Of a DNA stretch of 64,000 bases, positions 17,184 through 25,382 are shown piece after piece. This DNA is from Fibrobacter sp. UWH4 (GTDB taxonomy: Bacteria > Fibrobacterota > Fibrobacteria > Fibrobacterales > Fibrobacteraceae), in the NCBI RefSeq assembly GCF_900142475.1, contig NZ_FRAY01000004.1:372001-436000 (forward strand). The letters run 5' to 3'. The first letter of the stretch is position 1, and every line of letters starts with the position of its first letter. The position numbers were made by a program, and so were the translations under genes. The notes beneath the pieces were generated by a model. That model searched no databases and was not told where the DNA came from. It saw only the letters and a program-made list of their open reading frames with translations.

Positions 17184-19034
17184 ATGCTTGACTATTTAAT
17201 ACCATACCTCACTCGCACTTTCTCGTTTGACCCGAACAGTCCGCTGCTGTTTACGCAATTCTACTTCTGGGGATTCTTCGCAGTCGTTTTTGCGTTCCTC
17301 ACCCTCATCAAGAACCGCATTCTACTGCGCAACGCATTCTTGTTTGCGACGAGCATGTTCTTCTATTACAAAACGAGCGGGAGCTACGTTTGCATTCTTA
17401 TTTTCTGCGTGGTTGCGAACTTCTTTATAGGCAAGTGGATTGAACGCGCCGAAGAGCATTGGAAAAAGAAGCTTTGGATGATCATCATCGTCATTATTGA
17501 CCTGCTTGTATTGTGCTACTATAAATATTCCTACTTCTTCTTGGACGCTCTCTACGACTTTACCGGCATCGAGCTTCACGTCTACAATTTCTTTGCCGCC
17601 GCCAGCAACAAGCTGTTTGGCACGAATTCCCTCGTCGACACCATCATCCTGCCCGTAGGCATTTCGTTCTTCACCTTCCAGGCGATTAGCTACTGTATCG
17701 ACATTTACCGCGGCAAAATTTCGGCCGTCAAGAACATTCTCGATTTCGGATTCTATCTCACGTTCTTCCCGCAGCTGGTCGCAGGTCCGATCGTTCGCGC
17801 CGACAAGTTCGTGCCGCAGCTTTACCGCAAATACTTCCTGCCCCGCCGCACCTTCGGCATCGCCGTCTTCTGGATTCTAAACGGACTTGCCAAGAAGATT
17901 ATCTTGAGCGACTACCTCGCCACCAACTTCGTAGACCGCGTTTTTGATACGCCGCTCCTGTTTACGGGACTTGAAAACCTCATCGCCCTGTTCGCCTACT
18001 CGCTGCAGGTTTACGCCGACTTCTCCGGCTACACCGACATCGCTATCGGCGTGGCCCTCCTGATGGGATTCCGCCTACCTCAAAACTTCAACAGCCCCTA
18101 CAAGGCGCTCAGTCCCACCGAATTCTGGCGTCGTTGGCACATTTCCCTTTCGAGCTGGTGGCGCGACTACCTGTACATTCCGCTAGGCGGTAACCGCAAC
18201 GCCACCCTCGGCACCTACTTCTGGATGGCCTTCTTGAGCCTTGTCGCCATTCTCCTTTCCGGTAGCGTCTGGGTCGGCATCGCCCTCGGCCTGTTCTTCC
18301 TCTACATCGCTATTTATGCTTATTTCAAGCCGGATTCCCGCAAGTTCATCACCACCAACATGAACGCCATGTCCACGCAGATTGTGGGCGGCTGGTGGCA
18401 CGGAGCGAGTTGGAACTTTATCATCTGGGGTGGCCTCAATGGTTTCGGCCAGGTATTCAATAAGTTTTGGGTCAAACGCAGCAGGACGTTCCGCGCCTCG
18501 GCAGCCTTCCTGCTTTTCGCCGCTAGCGCCATCATCTTCAAGCAGACGCACACCGCCATCTTCGCGATTACCGCGGTCTATTTCGGCGTTCTCTTCGCAG
18601 GCATCTACGCCGTCATGATTTTCCGCCTGTTCAGCGACAAATACTTCCACGGCCTTTACGTTGCCTGGAACGTCACCCTGACCTTCGTGTTCATCACGTT
18701 TACGCGACTTTTCTTCCGCGCCGGTTCAAACCTCGACCCCGCCGAAGCAAACGAAGTCGCCTGGAACACCGCCAAGAACATGGTGCAGCAGATGGGTACC
18801 GCCTGGAAATGGGACACGCTCGGCTCCATCGCCTGGGAACACATCAACATCATCCTCGTGTTTGTCGCGGGCATGCTCATCCACTGGGTCCCGAAAAAAT
18901 TCAAGAGCCGCTACCGTATCGCATTTGCGTCGCAGCCGGTTCCGCTCATGGTTATTTCGACCGCTTTCATCATCTTCGTCATTTACCAGTTTATGAGCGC
19001 AGACAGCTGCCCGTTCATCTACTTCCAGTTCTAG
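17184..19034 (+). CDS. MBOAT-family O-acyltransferase (AlgI-like)
   Basis: Multi-pass inner-membrane enzyme that passes acetyl groups across the membrane for polysaccharide O-acetylation. At 616 residues it is longer than AlgI (about 520). TEFWRRWHISLSSWWRDYLY (about 312-331) with IPLGGNR, and GGWWHGASWNFIIWG (about 398-412) with the putative catalytic His, are the AlgI/DltB signatures. About 12-14 hydrophobic segments are visible. It follows two SGNH genes that would complete the transfer outside. The glycan substrate is unknown. A perfect terminator follows. Confidence 0.92.
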   Translation: MLDYLIPYLTRTFSFDPNSPLLFTQFYFWGFFAVVFAFLTLIKNRILLRNAFLFATSMFFYYKTSGSYVCILIFCVVANFFIGKWIERAEEHWKKKLWMIIIVIIDLLVLCYYKYSYFFLDALYDFTGIELHVYNFFAAASNKLFGTNSLVDTIILPVGISFFTFQAISYCIDIYRGKISAVKNILDFGFYLTFFPQLVAGPIVRADKFVPQLYRKYFLPRRTFGIAVFWILNGLAKKIILSDYLATNFVDRVFDTPLLFTGLENLIALFAYSLQVYADFSGYTDIAIGVALLMGFRLPQNFNSPYKALSPTEFWRRWHISLSSWWRDYLYIPLGGNRNATLGTYFWMAFLSLVAILLSGSVWVGIALGLFFLYIAIYAYFKPDSRKFITTNMNAMSTQIVGGWWHGASWNFIIWGGLNGFGQVFNKFWVKRSRTFRASAAFLLFAASAIIFKQTHTAIFAITAVYFGVLFAGIYAVMIFRLFSDKYFHGLYVAWNVTLTFVFITFTRLFFRAGSNLDPAEANEVAWNTAKNMVQQMGTAWKWDTLGSIAWEHINIILVFVAGMLIHWVPKKFKSRYRIAFASQPVPLMVISTAFIIFVIYQFMSADSCPFIYFQF

Positions 19035-19041
19035 CACATTC

Positions 19042-19073
19042 AAAAAATTCACCTCGCGCAAGGTGAATTTTTT
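19042..19073 (+). terminator. Terminator of the O-acylation cluster
   Basis: A 13-bp perfect stem AAAAAATTCACCT/AGGTGAATTTTTT with loop CGCGCA. Confidence 0.92.
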
Positions 19074-19162
19074 CAAAGCCCTTGCCAAATGTCCAAAAAA
19101 GGTGTTTTTTTCGACATCTTTTGAAAAATGACGTCTTTTTAAGGGTCTTTTGAGGCGGGCGG

Positions 19163-19272
19163 GCATATAAAGCCGTCTGTTTTTCGATTTCATATGCTTT
19201 GGCCCACACAGGGAAAGTTAATTTATTCAAATCAAGCATATAAAAGAGACTTTCTCTGCAATTTATATGCTT
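19163..19272. repeat. Two hairpin units (GCATATAAA arms) upstream of the methyltransferase gene
   Basis: Unit 1 spans 19163-19197 (35 nt): GCATATAAA, loop, TTTCATATGC. Unit 2 spans 19234-19272, with arms AAGCATATAAA and TTTATATGCTT (core 35 nt). Loops are about 17 nt and unrelated in sequence. The format matches the four units at 20902-21182, which share the inner arm TATAAA/TTTATA but have a different outer arm. Confidence 0.75.
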
Positions 19273-19300
19273 CGGCATTCGTAAAAGTTATATTTGGGGC

Positions 19301-20845
19301 GTGATTCACACTCCGGCAACAAATTCCGCTTTCGAAAAGCGCATCAAGCGACAAGTCATCGGCAAGCCACACCGATTTCAGGCGGTTGTCCCGCTCGGTT
19401 TTGAAAAAACGCTCGCCCACGAACTTAGCAGCATCTTAAAAAACGGCGATTCGGTCAAGACACCCGACACCAATTCTCTCCCGCACGTCACCGGAGACGG
19501 CAAAGTTGAATTCACCGCGAAAATCACCGACGCGTGGAAAGCGGTCGCCTGCAGCCGCATTGCCAACCGTATTCTGATGCACATCGCCGACTTCAAGGCT
19601 GAAAACTTCCGCAATTTTGAAAAGAAAGCCGCCGAAATTCCATGGGAGCTCTATTTAGACGAGAGAACAGGTAGCGTCCAACAGGCGATAGACGAGAAAT
19701 CAAATCCTACTAATTCAAACAACGTAGCTCGCAACACCATCAACATCCATGTTACCTGCAGGCATTCACGCCTTTACCACAGCGACGCCGTCGCAGAAAG
19801 GCTACAGAATATTATCGAAGGGGAACGCCGCCTCGCTCCTGCAGTCACGGCATCCGCTACCCCCTCTGCGGGGACACCCCGCAACACCCCGTTCAAAGTC
19901 ATCCTCGCAAAGGCGGGGAACTCCAACCCAATAAAAAATTTCGAACAACATTTATACGTTACCTTCCTCGATGATCGTTGCACCATTTGGCTAGACCTCG
20001 CCGGAGAAGAGCTCTATAGACGTGGCCACGAACGGTTCGTCAACGACGCCCCACTCAAGGAAACAATTGCCGCCGCAATGATCTTTGAGGCACAAAGTAT
20101 CATCCAAAATTCTTCAAATCAGTCCCATCACATTTTCACACAAGACACCCCCTTCCGAGCAACCCTTTTCGACTTGATGGCAGGCAGCGGCACCTTCAGC
20201 CTCGAAGCCGCCTACATGGCAAACGGATTCATTCCCGGCATCTGCCGCGACTTTGCACTCAAGCACCAGCCCGCCTTCAAAGAAGCAACGTGGAAGTTCT
20301 TAACTAGACGAGAGAACGGGCAAAGCCCTACAGACGAAAGACTAGAGGTTGCTGCCGCAACAATCACTAAAATTGTCACGAGCGACATCTCGGAACACGC
20401 TATCGAAATCATCAGGCACAATGTGGAATGCAGCCCGCTCGCAAGCTTCGCTCCAAACGGGAACTCGCCCACCATCACCCCGCAACTCCGCGACTTTTTC
20501 AGCTACACCTCAAAAGAAATTGCAGGCCTTTGCGGCGACACCTCACCCATTCTCGTGTTGAATCCCCCCTATGGCAAGCGCCTCGACTTTGACGCCCCGA
20601 AACTTTATACTAAAATTGGGCGTCATCTCGCTTCGCTCGCAAGCGGATTAAGGCAGCTCGGCAAATTTTTCAGTGTCGCCATTCTCGTCCCGAAAGACGA
20701 TACACGCGATGGCGCCAGATACACCTGCACCGCAAATCTTTTACGCGAATGCCCCGCCCTTTCGCCGGAGAACAACGCTGCAGCCAAACACATCGTCACA
20801 AGCCACGGCGGCCTTACGCTGAATGTGCTTATTGCAAAAATCTAG
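19301..20845 (+). CDS. RlmL-type 23S rRNA guanine-N2 methyltransferase (THUMP-UPF0020) with inserted repeats
   Basis: SAM-dependent methyltransferase. FQAVVPLGFEKTLAHEL (about 27-43) starts the THUMP region. LFDLMAGSGTFSLEAAYM (about 287-304) is the SAM loop, and LNPPYGKRL (about 421-429) the catalytic NPPY motif for exocyclic amino groups. At 514 residues it is longer than the usual 370-390. The excess comes from low-complexity linkers whose DNA looks like REP palindromes: TAGACGAGAGAAC at 19656-19668 and again at 20305-20317, and a GTCATCCTCGCAAAGGCGGGG element at 19898-19918. All keep the frame. The start is GTG, with -10-like TATATTTG ending 5 bases before it, so a leaderless mRNA is predicted. 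Target position is inferred from the family only. Confidence 0.85.
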   Translation: MIHTPATNSAFEKRIKRQVIGKPHRFQAVVPLGFEKTLAHELSSILKNGDSVKTPDTNSLPHVTGDGKVEFTAKITDAWKAVACSRIANRILMHIADFKAENFRNFEKKAAEIPWELYLDERTGSVQQAIDEKSNPTNSNNVARNTINIHVTCRHSRLYHSDAVAERLQNIIEGERRLAPAVTASATPSAGTPRNTPFKVILAKAGNSNPIKNFEQHLYVTFLDDRCTIWLDLAGEELYRRGHERFVNDAPLKETIAAAMIFEAQSIIQNSSNQSHHIFTQDTPFRATLFDLMAGSGTFSLEAAYMANGFIPGICRDFALKHQPAFKEATWKFLTRRENGQSPTDERLEVAAATITKIVTSDISEHAIEIIRHNVECSPLASFAPNGNSPTITPQLRDFFSYTSKEIAGLCGDTSPILVLNPPYGKRLDFDAPKLYTKIGRHLASLASGLRQLGKFFSVAILVPKDDTRDGARYTCTANLLRECPALSPENNAAAKHIVTSHGGLTLNVLIAKI

Positions 20846-20901
20846 TGACATTCACAGACGCAGACCATTTTTCGCCAAAGCATTTTTAAATAGAGCTATT
20901 T

Positions 20902-21182
20902 TACCTATAAACCAAGCTAAAGTCAATCATTTATAGGTACGTCCCCCAAGCAAATATAAAAGTGTACCTATAAAAGACTCAAAATAAGAATGTTTATAGG
21001 TAGTCGGCCTTAAATCACAAACAAACCAAGTAAACGTTTTTCATCATTTTTATTATTTTTACCTATAAGGCCCTATTTAAACAAACCGTTATAGGTACAA
21101 TGCCCCAAACATCAACCAATTACAGAAGTAAAAAAAGGCTTTTCGTACCTATAAACTTCATTTTTTCCGATGTTTATAGGTA
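20902..21182. repeat. Array of four uniform hairpins (TACCTATAAA arms)
   Basis: Units at 20902-20939, 20965-21002, 21060-21097 and 21146-21182 are 38, 38, 38 and 37 nt long. Each has arms TACCTATAAA and TTTATAGGTA (9 bp in the third) around a 17-20 nt loop, and the four loops share no sequence. Spacers are 25, 57 and 48 nt. The array fills the 351-bp gap between two convergent genes. No terminator-like T-run or reading frame explains it. Confidence 0.85.
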
Positions 21183-21196
21183 CACCTAGCGAAAAA

Positions 21197-21733
21197 CTAC
21201 TCTGTCGGCAACACCTTCGTGCGGCGCATAAATGCAAGCGTTTCTTTTTCGCCCTTTTCGGCAAGCATCTTTAGCAGGTAAAGCAACTTCTTGTAAGTCG
21301 TCTCCGTCATTTTTTCACGGGCGGTACTTTTGGTAAGGTACAGCAACGGAGATTCCTGCGTGTACCCCGCCTTGTTATACGTCTTGGAAGCAGCCACACG
21401 ATCGCAAAACATTTCCTTGATGTAGCGGTCGGGCATATCGATGGGCACCAACTTCTTGGTCGCCATTTCGTAGTCGTACCAGAATTCAAAATGATGCTTG
21501 TTTCGGCCCTTGTGGTGCATCCATGCGAGGCTGTAGCCCTTGTCGTTGCGTTCGCCGTTATTTGGCGACTGGTCACCCAAATAATACTTCGCCCCGGGAA
21601 TAAACTCCGTCGGACTGTACTTGGACAAATCATGGAACAGGCCCTGAAAGCCAATTCCCGCCTTAAAGCAAAGCCGAATCACCTCGTTGCGGTGCTTAGT
21701 TATCGTCAAGAAATGTTTTATTGGGTGAAACAT
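21197..21733 (-). CDS. DUF5662 family protein
   Basis: A 178-residue protein of the uncharacterised DUF5662 family. MFHPIKHFLTITKHRNEVIR is the family's opening, followed by GIGFQGLFHDLSKYSPTEF and AWMHHKGRNKHHFEFW. The several His and Asp residues suggest a metal-binding, HD-like helical protein, but no function is established. The second Met (21733) is preferred: it matches the family start, and a -10-like TATTTT ends 10 bases before it. The alternative ATG at 21742 adds three residues. No Shine-Dalgarno sequence is seen. Confidence 0.8.
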   Translation of the reverse strand: MFHPIKHFLTITKHRNEVIRLCFKAGIGFQGLFHDLSKYSPTEFIPGAKYYLGDQSPNNGERNDKGYSLAWMHHKGRNKHHFEFWYDYEMATKKLVPIDMPDRYIKEMFCDRVAASKTYNKAGYTQESPLLYLTKSTAREKMTETTYKKLLYLLKMLAEKGEKETLAFMRRTKVLPTE

Positions 21734-21844
21734 AGCACGCATAAAAATAGAATTTTCTACATTTTCATTCGAAATTTGGCGTTTTCATCCGTAATTTTTT
21801 ACGGGTAGCGTCGCAGAGCTTAAAGACACAAAAAGAGGATTATT

Positions 21845-23704
21845 ATGCCGAAACTTCGTTCGCTCAAGACTATGGAAGGCCGTGAAATGGCCGGTGCACG
21901 CGCCCTGTGGCACGCAACTGGAACCAAAGTGGAAGACTTTGGCAAGCCGGTGATTTGCGTGGTGAACAGCTATACCCAGTTTGTTCCGGGCCACGTTCAC
22001 CTGAAGGACTTGGGTCAAGTGGTCGCCCGTGCGATTAAAGCCGCCGGCGGTGTCGCTAAGGAAATGAACACCATCGCGGTCGATGACGGTATCGCCATGG
22101 GCCACGACGGCATGCTCTACAGCCTCCCCAGCCGCGACCTGATTGCGGACTCCACCGAATACATGGCAAACGCCCACCGCGCCGACGCCCTCGTGTGCAT
22201 CTCCAACTGCGACAAGGTGACTCCGGGTATGCTCATGGCCGCCATGCGCCTCAACATTCCGGCAATCTTCGTGAGCGGCGGCCCGATGGAAGCTGGCCAC
22301 GTGACCACGAAGGACGGCAAGGATCGCGCCCTTGACCTGATTGACGCCATGATCGATTCCGCCGACAGCACCATCAGCGACGAAGAAGTGGCCGCCATCG
22401 AAGCGAACTCCTGCCCCACTTGCGGTTCCTGCTCCGGCATGTTCACCGCGAACTCCATGAACTCCCTCACCGAAGCCCTGGGCCTCAGCCTCCCGGGTAA
22501 CGGCACCATCGTTGCCACCCACGCCGAACGCAAGAAACTCTTTGAAGCTGCCGGTAAGCGCATCGTGGAACTCTGCCACCAGTATTACGACTTGAACGAC
22601 GACAGCATCCTTCCGCGTAGCATCGCCACGAAGGACGCCTTCGAAAACGCCATGCGCCTCGACATCGCCATGGGCGGCTCCTCCAACACCGTGCTTCACT
22701 TGCTCGCCGTGGCCCAGGAAGCAGGCGTGGACTTCACCATGAAGGACATCGACCGCCTCTCCCGCAATACGCCGTGCATCTGCAAGGTGGCCCCCACCGT
22801 TCACAACATCCACATCGAAAACGTGAACCGCGCCGGTGGCATCATGGGCATTCTCGGTGAACTGGACCGCATGGGACTCCTCCACAAGGACGCGAAGACC
22901 GTCCACGCAAAGACCATGGGCGAAGCTCTCGAAGTGAACGACCTCAAGCGCAACCCGACCGAAGAAGCCAAGCAGCGCTACCTCGCTGGCCCCGGCCGCA
23001 AGTACAACCTGGTCGCCTTCTCGCAGAACTTCATGTACCCGGACCACGACCTCGACCGCGCTAACGGCGCTATCCGCGACGGCGAACACGCCTATACCAA
23101 GGACGGCGGCCTCGCTGTTCTGTACGGTAACCTCGCCGTGGACGGCTGCATCGTGAAGACCGCTGGCGTCGACGAATCCATCTTCAAGTTCACCGGCCCC
23201 GCCGTGGTGTTCGAAAGCCAGGAAGATGCCGTGAAGGGCATTCTCGACCCGAACATGGTGAAGGCAGGCGACGTGGTCGTTATCCGCTACGAAGGCCCGA
23301 AGGGTGGCCCCGGCATGCAGGAAATGCTCTACCCGACCAGCTACCTCAAGAGCCGTCACCTCGGCAAGTCCTGCGCCCTCCTTACCGACGGTCGCTTCTC
23401 CGGCGGTACCAGCGGTCTCTCCATCGGCCACGCTTCTCCGGAAGCCGCCAACAAAGGTAACATCGGCCTCGTGCACACGGGCGACGTCATCGAGATTGAC
23501 ATTCCGAACCGCTCCATCAACGTGCAGCTCACCGACGACGAACTCGCCGAACGCCGCAAGGAAATGGAAGCCCGCGGCGCCAAGGCATGGAAACCTGAAA
23601 ACCGCGACCGCGTCGTGTCCAAGGCTTTGCAGGCATACGCCGCGATGGCATCGTCCGCTGACAAGGGCGCTGTGCGTGACCTCTCCCTCATTGGTGTGAA
23701 GTAA
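21845..23704 (+). CDS. ilvD: Dihydroxy-acid dehydratase
   Basis: Dehydrates 2,3-dihydroxy-isovalerate and -methylvalerate in valine, leucine and isoleucine synthesis. The 619 residues match the E. coli enzyme (616). The iron-sulfur ligands are visible in [11 protein letters not shown] (about 120) and [17 protein letters not shown] (about 193-209). [19 protein letters not shown] (about 517-535) is the other signature. AAGAGGA lies 6 bases before the ATG. The AICAR transformylase gene follows after 40 bases with its own AAAGGA, so the two may form an operon although the pathways differ. Confidence 0.97.
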   Translation: MPKLRSLKTMEGREMAGARALWHATGTKVEDFGKPVICVVNSYTQFVPGHVHLKDLGQVVARAIKAAGGVAKEMNTIAVDDGIAMGHDGMLYSLPSRDLIADSTEYMANAHRADALVCISNCDKVTPGMLMAAMRLNIPAIFVSGGPMEAGHVTTKDGKDRALDLIDAMIDSADSTISDEEVAAIEANSCPTCGSCSGMFTANSMNSLTEALGLSLPGNGTIVATHAERKKLFEAAGKRIVELCHQYYDLNDDSILPRSIATKDAFENAMRLDIAMGGSSNTVLHLLAVAQEAGVDFTMKDIDRLSRNTPCICKVAPTVHNIHIENVNRAGGIMGILGELDRMGLLHKDAKTVHAKTMGEALEVNDLKRNPTEEAKQRYLAGPGRKYNLVAFSQNFMYPDHDLDRANGAIRDGEHAYTKDGGLAVLYGNLAVDGCIVKTAGVDESIFKFTGPAVVFESQEDAVKGILDPNMVKAGDVVVIRYEGPKGGPGMQEMLYPTSYLKSRHLGKSCALLTDGRFSGGTSGLSIGHASPEAANKGNIGLVHTGDVIEIDIPNRSINVQLTDDELAERRKEMEARGAKAWKPENRDRVVSKALQAYAAMASSADKGAVRDLSLIGVK

Positions 23705-23744
23705 TCTTCACCCCACAGAAATTTTAGACAACAAAGGAATAATC

Positions 23745-24797
23745 ATGTCCGAAGAACTCGTTTTGAAATTCGTTGACCCGAAGCCGATGCGCTACGGTGA
23801 AAACTCCCACCAGTCCGCAGTGTTCTACCGCGACCCGACTTGCACCGAAGCAAGCCTCGCTACCGCCAAGCAGCTCTGGGGTAAGGAACTTTCTTACAAC
23901 AACATCGTGGACGCTGACGCCGCCCTCGAAATGGCCCGCGAATTCAGCGAAGGCAACGCCGTCGTGATCGTGAAGCACATGAACCCCTGCGGACTTGCTA
24001 CCGGCGAAAGCCTGCGCGAAGCCATGGAAGCCGCCTGGGCAGGTGACCCGGTGTCGGCCTTCGGTTCCGTGATTGCAGTGACCCGCAAGGTGGACCTCAA
24101 GACTGCTGAATTCTTGAAGGGCCGCTTTGTCGAAATCTTGCTCGCTCCGGCATTCGACGACGACGCTCTCGAATTCCTGAAGAACAAGTCCAAGGACATT
24201 CGCCTGCTTGAAGTCGGCGAAATCAAGAAGGCAACGCACTGCAAGGTGTACAAGCACGTGATCGGCGGCATGCTCGTTCAGGACCGCGACGTGGACACCT
24301 ACGAAAAGTTTGAATGCGTGACGAAGGCCCAGTTCCCGAAGAACAAGGAAGACCTCGCCCGCTTTACCTGGCTCGTGACCAAGCACACCAAGTCCAACGC
24401 TATCGTGATGGGTTACGAATACAAGCCCGGCTACTTCCAGGTGATGGGTCTTGGCCCCGGTCAGCCGAACCGCATCGACTCCAACCTCCGTCTTTGTCAG
24501 CCGCGCGTGCGCGACAATGTCGCCCGTATGGAGGAAGCCAAGGCTTTCTTTGACGAAAACGGCAAGTGCATCAACGAAGCTGGCCTCAAGGCTCTCGAAA
24601 AGAAGGTCTTCGGCGAAGTCGTGATGGGTTCCGACGCCTTCTTCCCGTTCCCAGACAACGTCGAAGCCGCCCACGATGCAGGCGTACGCTACATTGTACA
24701 GCCGGGTGGATCCAAGAAGGACGACCTCTCTATCGAGAAGTGCGACGAATTCGGCATCGCCATGGTGTTCACCGGCATGAGGCACTTCCGCCACTAA
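23745..24797 (+). CDS. Stand-alone AICAR transformylase (PurH C-terminal domain only)
   Basis: Formylates AICAR with 10-formyl-THF, the penultimate purine step. The 350 residues correspond to the transformylase half of PurH: RYGENSHQSAVFY (about 16-28), LSYNNIVDADAALEMA (about 48-63), VIVKHMNPCGLA (about 75-86, with the catalytic Lys-His) and the ending MRHFRH. The N-terminal IMP cyclohydrolase (MGS-like) domain is absent, and no remnant exists upstream, where ilvD ends 40 bases away. The cyclohydrolase must therefore be encoded elsewhere. Split PurH proteins are known mainly in some archaea and a few bacteria. Confidence 0.92.
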   Translation: MSEELVLKFVDPKPMRYGENSHQSAVFYRDPTCTEASLATAKQLWGKELSYNNIVDADAALEMAREFSEGNAVVIVKHMNPCGLATGESLREAMEAAWAGDPVSAFGSVIAVTRKVDLKTAEFLKGRFVEILLAPAFDDDALEFLKNKSKDIRLLEVGEIKKATHCKVYKHVIGGMLVQDRDVDTYEKFECVTKAQFPKNKEDLARFTWLVTKHTKSNAIVMGYEYKPGYFQVMGLGPGQPNRIDSNLRLCQPRVRDNVARMEEAKAFFDENGKCINEAGLKALEKKVFGEVVMGSDAFFPFPDNVEAAHDAGVRYIVQPGGSKKDDLSIEKCDEFGIAMVFTGMRHFRH

Positions 24798-24806
24798 GGG
24801 TCGCCT

Positions 24807-25262
24807 ATGGTTCCAACCTCCCAAAAGGAAATCAATCAGCGGGAAAAGGACCTGTATTACACGGTCCTTTCCTTCCTGAAAAAAATTCGCAAGGCAGGCA
24901 AGACTACAGCGAAAGAGTGGGACGAATACCGTTCCGCTATCAAGAATGTAGCCATGACCGCCGATATGGGTAAGGCCGCTGACTTGTGGACCATGGACAA
25001 CCTGGACCAGTTCAGCCCCGACAACACGCAGCTTCCGCCGCTCAACGACATGGAATACGTGGCACGCGTATCGCCCGAATTCCTTTCGCAGCTCATGGAA
25101 GCGCTGTATTACGGGATGCTGAACCCGACCCAGGCGAACATGATTTCCGACGAGATTCAGGACGCCGATCCGGAATACGTAACTTCGGCCTCGCTCGAGG
25201 AACTGCTCGTAAAACTCTGGATCGGTAACGCCAAAAGCTACCGGAAGATGATTGCAAACTAG
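24807..25262 (+). CDS. Hypothetical protein, 151 residues
   Basis: Not recognised. Soluble, acidic and largely helical, without signal peptide, membrane segment or cysteine motif. It starts 10 bases after the transformylase stop with AAGGG upstream, so it is probably co-transcribed and translated with it. Features seen: a basic N-terminal helix (about 8-32) and a central DNTQLPPLNDMEYVARVSPE segment. Codon use matches the neighbours, supporting a real gene. Confidence 0.75.
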   Translation: MVPTSQKEINQREKDLYYTVLSFLKKIRKAGKTTAKEWDEYRSAIKNVAMTADMGKAADLWTMDNLDQFSPDNTQLPPLNDMEYVARVSPEFLSQLMEALYYGMLNPTQANMISDEIQDADPEYVTSASLEELLVKLWIGNAKSYRKMIAN

Positions 25263-25382
25263 GTGTGAGGTGTGAGCACGGGCTAACGCCCTCTGAGCCA
25301 CAGAGAACAATTTCTCAAAACCTCAAAGCGCCATAGGCACGACCTCATACCTCGTAACCCCAAATCCCTCAAAGCGAATGAA

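Noticed and set aside
20902-21182. CRISPR array
   Set aside because: The repeated words are inverted pairs, not direct repeats of constant length with spacers. Distances between units vary (25, 57, 48 nt) and no cas gene is near.
23705-23744. Frameshifted purH with the cyclohydrolase domain broken off
   Set aside because: Only 40 bases separate ilvD from the transformylase, and they hold no coding remnant. The transformylase has its own ribosome binding site.
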